Assembly: GCA_947629425.1 (NCBI GenBank)
Contig: CANRDR010000043.1
Span: 1-10,489 of the forward strand
From: an uncultured Bacilli bacterium
Lineage (GTDB): Bacteria > Bacillota_I > Bacilli_A > RF39 > UBA660
Length of the DNA: 10,489 nt
Direction of reading: 5' to 3'
Shown: positions 6,708 through 10,489 of the stretch, piece after piece
How the letters are laid out: every line of letters starts with the position of its first letter
How positions within the stretch are numbered: the first letter of the stretch is position 1
Notes under the pieces: generated by a model
The model's input: the letters and a program-made list of their open reading frames with translations, nothing else
The model's database searches: none
What the model was told of the DNA's origin: nothing
Position numbers and translations under genes: made by a program

Positions 6708-9113
6708 TTTTACTACTATATTTACAATACGTCTTTTAATTACTATAGTTTTTATTATTTCTTTTCCTTCAATATGTTTTTTAACATTTTCTTGATTTTT
6801 ACTTAAATTAATTACTTCATCATCAGACATATCATTAGTTACTTTTATACTTCCTCTTAGTTTACCATTAACTTGTACACCAATTTCTATTGTATCATCT
6901 ATTGTTTTTTCTTCATCGTATTTTGGCCAACTAGATTTTACTATAGGAGTATTACCTATCATTTCATTTAATTCTTCTGTTACATGTGGTGCAATTGGAT
7001 TTAATAAAGTTAATAGTATTCTATAATCTTCTTTAGTAATTTTTTCTTGTTCTAAATATGTATTAGTTAAAATCATTAATGTAGATACAATAGTATTATA
7101 AGACATATTATCATAATCTAATTCTATTTTTTTAATAGATTTGTTAATTATTTTTTCTAAAGATTTGCTTATTTCATTGCCATCTACTACTTTATCTTTA
7201 AGTTTTATTACTTTATCTATAAAACGTTTACATCCTTTTAATGTTTCTGTACTCCATGGAGCATCTTGTTCATAGTCTCCCATAAACATTTCATAAGTTC
7301 TTAAAACATCTGCTCCATATTCTTTTATTATATCATCTGGATTTATTACATTTCCTTTAGATTTACTCATTTTTTCATTGTTAGAACCTAGTACCATTCC
7401 ATGACTAACTCTTACATCAATCATTTCTTTATTAGGTACAAGTCCAATATTGTATAAAAATTGTACCCAGAATCTTGCATATAAAAGATGTCTTGCAGTA
7501 TGTTCCATTCCACCATTATACCAATTTACTTTATTCCAATATTTCATAGCAGACATGCTAGCAAACTCATGAGTATTTTTAGGATCCATAAATCTTAAGA
7601 AATACCAACTTGATCCTGCCCAGTTAGGCATAGTATCTGTTTCTCTTTTTGCAGGACCGTTACATTTTGGACATTTAGTATTAACCCAATCACTTATATT
7701 TGCTAGTGGACTTTCTCCATCTTCAGTTGGTTCATAATTAGCAACATCAGGTAATAATAATGGTAAATCTTTTTCATCCATTGCAACCCATCCACATTTA
7801 TCACAATGTATCATTGGAATTGGTTCTCCCCAGAATCTCTGACGTGAAAATATCCAATCTCTCATTTTATAATTATTTACTTTTCTAGCGATACCCATAT
7901 TAATTAGTTTTTCTGTTATTTTTTCTTTAGCCTCTTCTACAGTTAACCCATTAAATTCTTCTGAATTAATTAACTTAGCACCAGTATTTAAATAATCTTG
8001 TTTTTCAAATGCAGAAGAAGTTGTATCTTTTCCTTCTATTACTTGTATCATTTCAATATTATGAGCCTTTGCATATTCAAAATCTCTTTGGTCATGACTT
8101 GGTACTGCCATTACGGCACCTGTTCCATAGTCACCCAATACGAAATCTCCTAAGAATATAGGAACTCTTTTTTTAGTTATTGGATGTATTGCTTCAATAC
8201 CTTCTAAAATACAACCAGTCTTACCTTTATTTAATTCAGTTCTATCCATATTAGATTTCTTTTTAGTTTCTTCTATATAATTTAAAACTTCTTCTTTATT
8301 TTTAACACGAGGTAATAATTCTTTTATTAGTTTTCCATCAGGTGCTATTACAAAAAACGTAATTCCATATATAGTTTCTATACAAGTAGTAAATACAGAA
8401 AATTTACCACCATCTACTATATCAACATCTAATTCAACTCCAGTAGATTTACCTATCCAATTGATTTGCCCTAATTTAACTTTTGGTGCAAAATGTGTAT
8501 CATCTAATCCTTTTAATAAATCTTCTGAATATTCACTCATTTTTAACATCCATTGTGATTTTTCTTTTTGAATAACTTGTTCACCACAACGTTCACATAC
8601 TCCACCTGCAGCATCTTCATTTGATAAAACGCTTTTACAGTTTGGACACCAATTTACAGGAACTTTTTCTTTATAAGCCATTCCATGTTTATAAAACTCT
8701 AAAAATTGCCATTGTGTCCATTTATAATATTCTGGATCAGTTGTTGAAAATTCTCTATCCCAATCAAATGAGAACCCTAAAGACATCATTTGATTTTTAA
8801 ATGTTTTTATATTTTCTTTTACTGCATCTTTAGGATGTATATGATTTTTTATTGCATATTGTTCTGCAGGTGCTCCAAATGCATCCCATCCCATAGGATA
8901 TAATACGTTATAACCTTTTAAACGCATCATTCTTGCCTTAGCATCTTGTGCTGTATAACTTCTAACATGACCTACATGTAAACCAGATCCTGATGGATAT
9001 GGAAACTCTACTAAAATATAATATGGTTCTTTATCACTACCAGTAACTGCTTCAAAACTTTTATTATCTAACCAATATTTTTGCCATTTCTTTTCTATTT
9101 CATTAAAATTCAT
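6705..9113 (-). CDS. leuS: Leucyl-tRNA synthetase
   Basis: LeuRS charges tRNA-Leu with leucine. The 802-residue product has the usual bacterial length. It carries the class I signature HVGH (46-49), a first zinc knuckle with CPNC (156-159) and CERC (173-176), the CP1 editing domain (about 220-410), a second pair CDKC (437-440) and CPKC (481-484), and KMSKS (581-585), followed by the anticodon-binding domain. In the editing domain GTGAVMAVPSHDQRDFE (330-346) is conserved, including the Asp that anchors the amino group. The threonine-rich peptide, normally TTRPDT, reads TTCIET (242-247), so Arg, Pro and Asp are replaced. The ATG at 9113 follows AGAGGA and overlaps the TGA of the upstream membrane-protein gene by four bases (ATGA), implying translational coupling. 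Expression is set by the T-box leader at 9474-9656. Confidence 0.98.
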   Translation of the reverse strand: MNFNEIEKKWQKYWLDNKSFEAVTGSDKEPYYILVEFPYPSGSGLHVGHVRSYTAQDAKARMMRLKGYNVLYPMGWDAFGAPAEQYAIKNHIHPKDAVKENIKTFKNQMMSLGFSFDWDREFSTTDPEYYKWTQWQFLEFYKHGMAYKEKVPVNWCPNCKSVLSNEDAAGGVCERCGEQVIQKEKSQWMLKMSEYSEDLLKGLDDTHFAPKVKLGQINWIGKSTGVELDVDIVDGGKFSVFTTCIETIYGITFFVIAPDGKLIKELLPRVKNKEEVLNYIEETKKKSNMDRTELNKGKTGCILEGIEAIHPITKKRVPIFLGDFVLGDYGTGAVMAVPSHDQRDFEYAKAHNIEMIQVIEGKDTTSSAFEKQDYLNTGAKLINSEEFNGLTVEEAKEKITEKLINMGIARKVNNYKMRDWIFSRQRFWGEPIPMIHCDKCGWVAMDEKDLPLLLPDVANYEPTEDGESPLANISDWVNTKCPKCNGPAKRETDTMPNWAGSSWYFLRFMDPKNTHEFASMSAMKYWNKVNWYNGGMEHTARHLLYARFWVQFLYNIGLVPNKEMIDVRVSHGMVLGSNNEKMSKSKGNVINPDDIIKEYGADVLRTYEMFMGDYEQDAPWSTETLKGCKRFIDKVIKLKDKVVDGNEISKSLEKIINKSIKKIELDYDNMSYNTIVSTLMILTNTYLEQEKITKEDYRILLTLLNPIAPHVTEELNEMIGNTPIVKSSWPKYDEEKTIDDTIEIGVQVNGKLRGSIKVTNDMSDDEVINLSKNQENVKKHIEGKEIIKTIVIKRRIVNIVVK

Positions 9114-9463
9114 TTTCTTTTTCCTCTTTTCTTTATAATTATTCTTCCAATTATTTCATAAAAACTATATATTAATGCCATAAGCATTACAAAACCTATT
9201 AAGAGTACAATTATGTAATTAGTTTTTATCATACTAACTAAAGTACCTGTTAAACTAATAATTAAAGGATCAACTATACAAATTACTAAGCCAATTTTTT
9301 TAATATTTAATGATTTTGGTTCTATATTAAATCTTATTTTTAAAAATTCTAATTGAACACATTTATATATACTATTTTTTTTAATACCAATTTTATAAAA
9401 AAATATAATATATATAATAAATAATACTAAAAAACTTCCAAAAAATAATATTATACTTTGCAT
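9110..9463 (-). CDS. Small three-helix membrane protein, first gene of the leuS operon
   Basis: The product is 117 residues of unknown function. It has three hydrophobic segments, at about residues 3-24, 55-78 and 82-104, separated by a charged loop (KKNSIYKCVQLEFLKIRFNI) and ending in a Lys/Arg-rich tail (IIKKRGKRK). The positive loop and tail predict cytoplasmic sides for both. I place the start at the ATG at 9463 because AGGAGGT (9467-9473) is just before it. The longer reading to 9517 would translate the T-box antiterminator and terminator and is not credible. Its stop overlaps the leuS ATG by four bases, so it is co-transcribed and coupled with leuS and controlled by uncharged tRNA-Leu. 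A leucine transport or sensing role would fit that control but is only a guess. Confidence 0.85.
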   Translation of the reverse strand: MQSIILFFGSFLVLFIIYIIFFYKIGIKKNSIYKCVQLEFLKIRFNIEPKSLNIKKIGLVICIVDPLIISLTGTLVSMIKTNYIIVLLIGFVMLMALIYSFYEIIGRIIIKKRGKRK

Positions 9464-9466
9464 ATT

Positions 9467-9473
9467 ACCTCCT
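9467..9473 (-). promoter_or_regulatory. Ribosome-binding site deciding the membrane-protein start
   Basis: AGGAGGT on the minus strand is the strongest such site in the window. It stands four bases before the ATG at 9463 and immediately after the terminator U-tract of the T-box leader. Confidence 0.88.
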
Positions 9474-9505
9474 AAATAAAAAGATTCCATCCAAAGGACG
9501 AAATC
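9474..9505 (-). terminator. T-box-controlled intrinsic terminator
   Basis: On the minus strand GATTTCGTCC (9496-9505) pairs fully, with two G-U wobbles, with GGATGGAATC (9483-9492) around a TTT loop, followed by TTTTTATTT. The 5' arm contains the CGTCC that the antiterminator needs, so the two structures exclude each other. Confidence 0.92.
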
Positions 9506-9656
9506 ACGTGGTACCACCTTATTTTATACTCTTAATCTTTAAAGGAATTATCCTTACACATCCAAAAGCAAGTTCATAAATTATTTTTATTAGTTTACAC
9601 CTACCACTAACTCTCTTAAAAAAATATATTTACTAATACTCTTTTTTCATCTGCTT
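9474..9656 (-). ncRNA. Leucine T-box leader (tRNA-Leu-sensing riboswitch)
   Basis: The leader senses uncharged tRNA-Leu and permits transcription of the membrane-protein gene and leuS. Its parts are in the canonical order on the minus strand. AAGCA at the 5' end can pair with TGCTT to close Stem I. AGTA (9637-9640) lies in the specifier-loop side, AGAGAG (9611-9616) in the distal bulge, and GTTAGT...ACTAAT forms the Stem I tip. The specifier is CTT (9570-9572) in the context GAA-CTT-GC, a leucine codon followed by the usual purine. The T-box AAGGTGGTACCACG (9507-9520) contains the bulge TGGT (9513-9516), which pairs with an ACCA tRNA end, as expected from A73 of tRNA-Leu. AAGG can pair with CCTT inside the terminator arm to form the antiterminator. 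Confidence 0.95.
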
Positions 9657-9662
9657 AATGGT

Positions 9663-9691
9663 ATTATAAATTAAAATGAAATTATTATCAA
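9663..9691 (-). promoter_or_regulatory. Promoter of the T-box / membrane protein / leuS operon
   Basis: TTGATA (9686-9691), a 17-base spacer and a perfect TATAAT (9663-9668) on the minus strand put the transcript start near 9656, right before Stem I of the T-box. Confidence 0.83.
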
Positions 9692-9719
9692 GTGTTAATT
9701 TTATTAATTATTTTAAAAT

Positions 9720-10489
9720 TTAAACTCTGTATGGATTTTCTTTTGTTCCATCTCCACTTATTAATTCTATGTTTGGATTTAACACTATAGATGGTACTAC
9801 ACTATAAGTGTCAATAATACCTAAGCCATTGTTAGAGGATAATCTACCACCATTAACATTAAAATAATATGCATAATCTTTATAAGAACAATTATTATTA
9901 TAACAACCATAACCAAAACTACTTACAGTTAATAACCAATATGCATATTCGAAAGTAGTATTACAAAGGTAGAAAGCAGTATTTTGTGTATTAGTTAATC
10001 CTCCTGCAAATACAACTTCATCTGCTGTTAATAATCCAATATTGCTTTTAAATGTATATTTTAAATTTGATTTTAATGTTGGAGTTTTTTTTATTTCTAA
10101 TCTTACTTTACTTTCGTAATAATATGGAGTTGTAGATGAAGTTAATAATCCTGTTGTTGTGTCATATTTAGTTTCATTATCTCCTAAATTCCATGTATCA
10201 ATCTTTATTTTATTTAGTATATTTTCTGAATCAAAATTTGTATTAAACCAATCTGTAATTATTTTATATGTGCTATTCCATGGAGACGTCTGTTTACCAT
10301 TTAAAAAATTAGCCTTATATGGATTTTCTTCTGTTCCATCTCCAGTATATCCAAAACTTGCAAAATCTATTCTTGTATTTTCTCCCCCTGTTGCTGTTTC
10401 ACAAGATTGTGTTTTATCTTCTAATATTAATTTAATACTTCCATCGCCTTCTATTCTAACAATCCTCCAACACATTTCATTAAAGTTTA
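9720..10489 (-). CDS. C-terminal part of a probable secreted surface protein (5' end outside the window)
   Basis: The frame is open through the right edge: NFNE precedes the first internal Met, so the gene begins beyond 10489 and the ATG at 10475 is probably not its start. The segment opens with CWRIVRIEGDGSIKLI, a phrase typical of exported gut-Bacillota proteins. A later block has the order IGLLTADEVVFAGG, then YWLLT, then VVPSIVLNP. This resembles the DUF6273-type beta-rich domain seen in many secreted proteins of these bacteria; I name it from memory of the pattern only. The motif GDGT-ENPY occurs twice, once internally and once at the extreme C terminus, ending NPYRV. Ser, Thr, Asn and Tyr are abundant and several Cys could form extracellular disulfides. 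Any signal peptide or anchor would be in the missing N-terminal part. No good terminator follows. Confidence 0.82.
   Translation of the reverse strand, partial: NFNEMCWRIVRIEGDGSIKLILEDKTQSCETATGGENTRIDFASFGYTGDGTEENPYKANFLNGKQTSPWNSTYKIITDWFNTNFDSENILNKIKIDTWNLGDNETKYDTTTGLLTSSTTPYYYESKVRLEIKKTPTLKSNLKYTFKSNIGLLTADEVVFAGGLTNTQNTAFYLCNTTFEYAYWLLTVSSFGYGCYNNNCSYKDYAYYFNVNGGRLSSNNGLGIIDTYSVVPSIVLNPNIELISGDGTKENPYRV
9728..9757. repeat. Direct repeat copy 1 (GDGT-ENPY coding motif)
   Basis: The stretch around TATGGATTTTCTT-TGTTCCATCTCCA recurs at about 10318-10345 with one mismatch over about 27 bases. Both copies encode GDGT(K/E)ENPY, so the repeat reflects a duplicated protein motif rather than a mobile element. 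Confidence 0.6.
10318..10347. repeat. Direct repeat copy 2 (GDGT-ENPY coding motif)
   Basis: This is the partner of the repeat near 9728. It encodes YTGDGTEENPYKA about 30-40 residues after the start of the visible segment of the surface protein. Confidence 0.6.

Noticed and set aside
9464..9517. Upstream extension of the small membrane protein (MVPRDFVLW...)
   Set aside because: These codons are the T-box antiterminator sequence and the terminator hairpin; the ribosome-binding site AGGAGGT places the start at 9463.
1..10489. Mycoplasma-type genetic code (TGA = Trp)
   Set aside because: Trp is encoded by TGG throughout, and a TGA serves as the stop codon at 9110-9112 in a standard ATGA overlap.
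1..10489. CRISPR array, insertion sequence, tRNA or rRNA genes
   Set aside because: No regularly spaced repeats, no transposase or terminal inverted repeats, and no tRNA or rRNA landmarks were seen on either strand.

Overview
This is a very AT-rich bacterial segment. Its ribosome-binding sites are close to AGGAGGTGAT, its promoters are TTGNNN-(16-17)-TATAAT, it carries a leucine T-box, and it uses GTG starts. That points to the Bacillota, probably a gut or host-associated Bacilli lineage near the reduced-genome and Mollicutes-related groups. The standard bacterial code fits: TGG encodes Trp, and a TGA stop ends the small membrane-protein gene in an ATGA overlap with leuS. This placement is inferred from composition and gene content; no rRNA gene is present to test it.

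Left part (1-2000, minus strand): two tandem members of one family lie head to tail. A 221-base fragment at the edge is about 90% identical, without gaps, to the 5' end of a complete 550-residue gene. That gene encodes an unknown N-terminal region followed by BspA-like leucine-rich repeats. It has its own promoter.

Central cassette (2034-5115, minus strand): one good promoter just behind the miaA stop precedes three tightly packed genes. They encode an archaeal-type S-adenosylmethionine synthetase, a 328-residue alanyl-tRNA-synthetase-like protein with no editing or C-terminal domains, and a peptidase S51 (dipeptidase E-like) Ser-hydrolase/amidotransferase-fold protein. The gaps are 9 and 0 bases. 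This is the part of the window most likely to be an undescribed system, perhaps a small biosynthetic pathway that uses SAM and an activated amino acid.

Housekeeping part (5121-9691): miaA (minus strand) and an unrecognised 201-residue gene (plus strand) diverge from a shared 101-base region. The unknown gene and leuS converge on a bidirectional hairpin terminator. leuS is the second gene of an operon that starts with a 117-residue three-helix membrane protein. The operon is controlled by a leucine (CUU) T-box leader with an intact antiterminator sequence and terminator. The LeuRS editing pocket has a degenerate threonine-rich peptide, which raises the question of weakened proofreading.

Right edge (9720-10489, minus strand): the C-terminal part of a probable secreted surface protein runs off the window.
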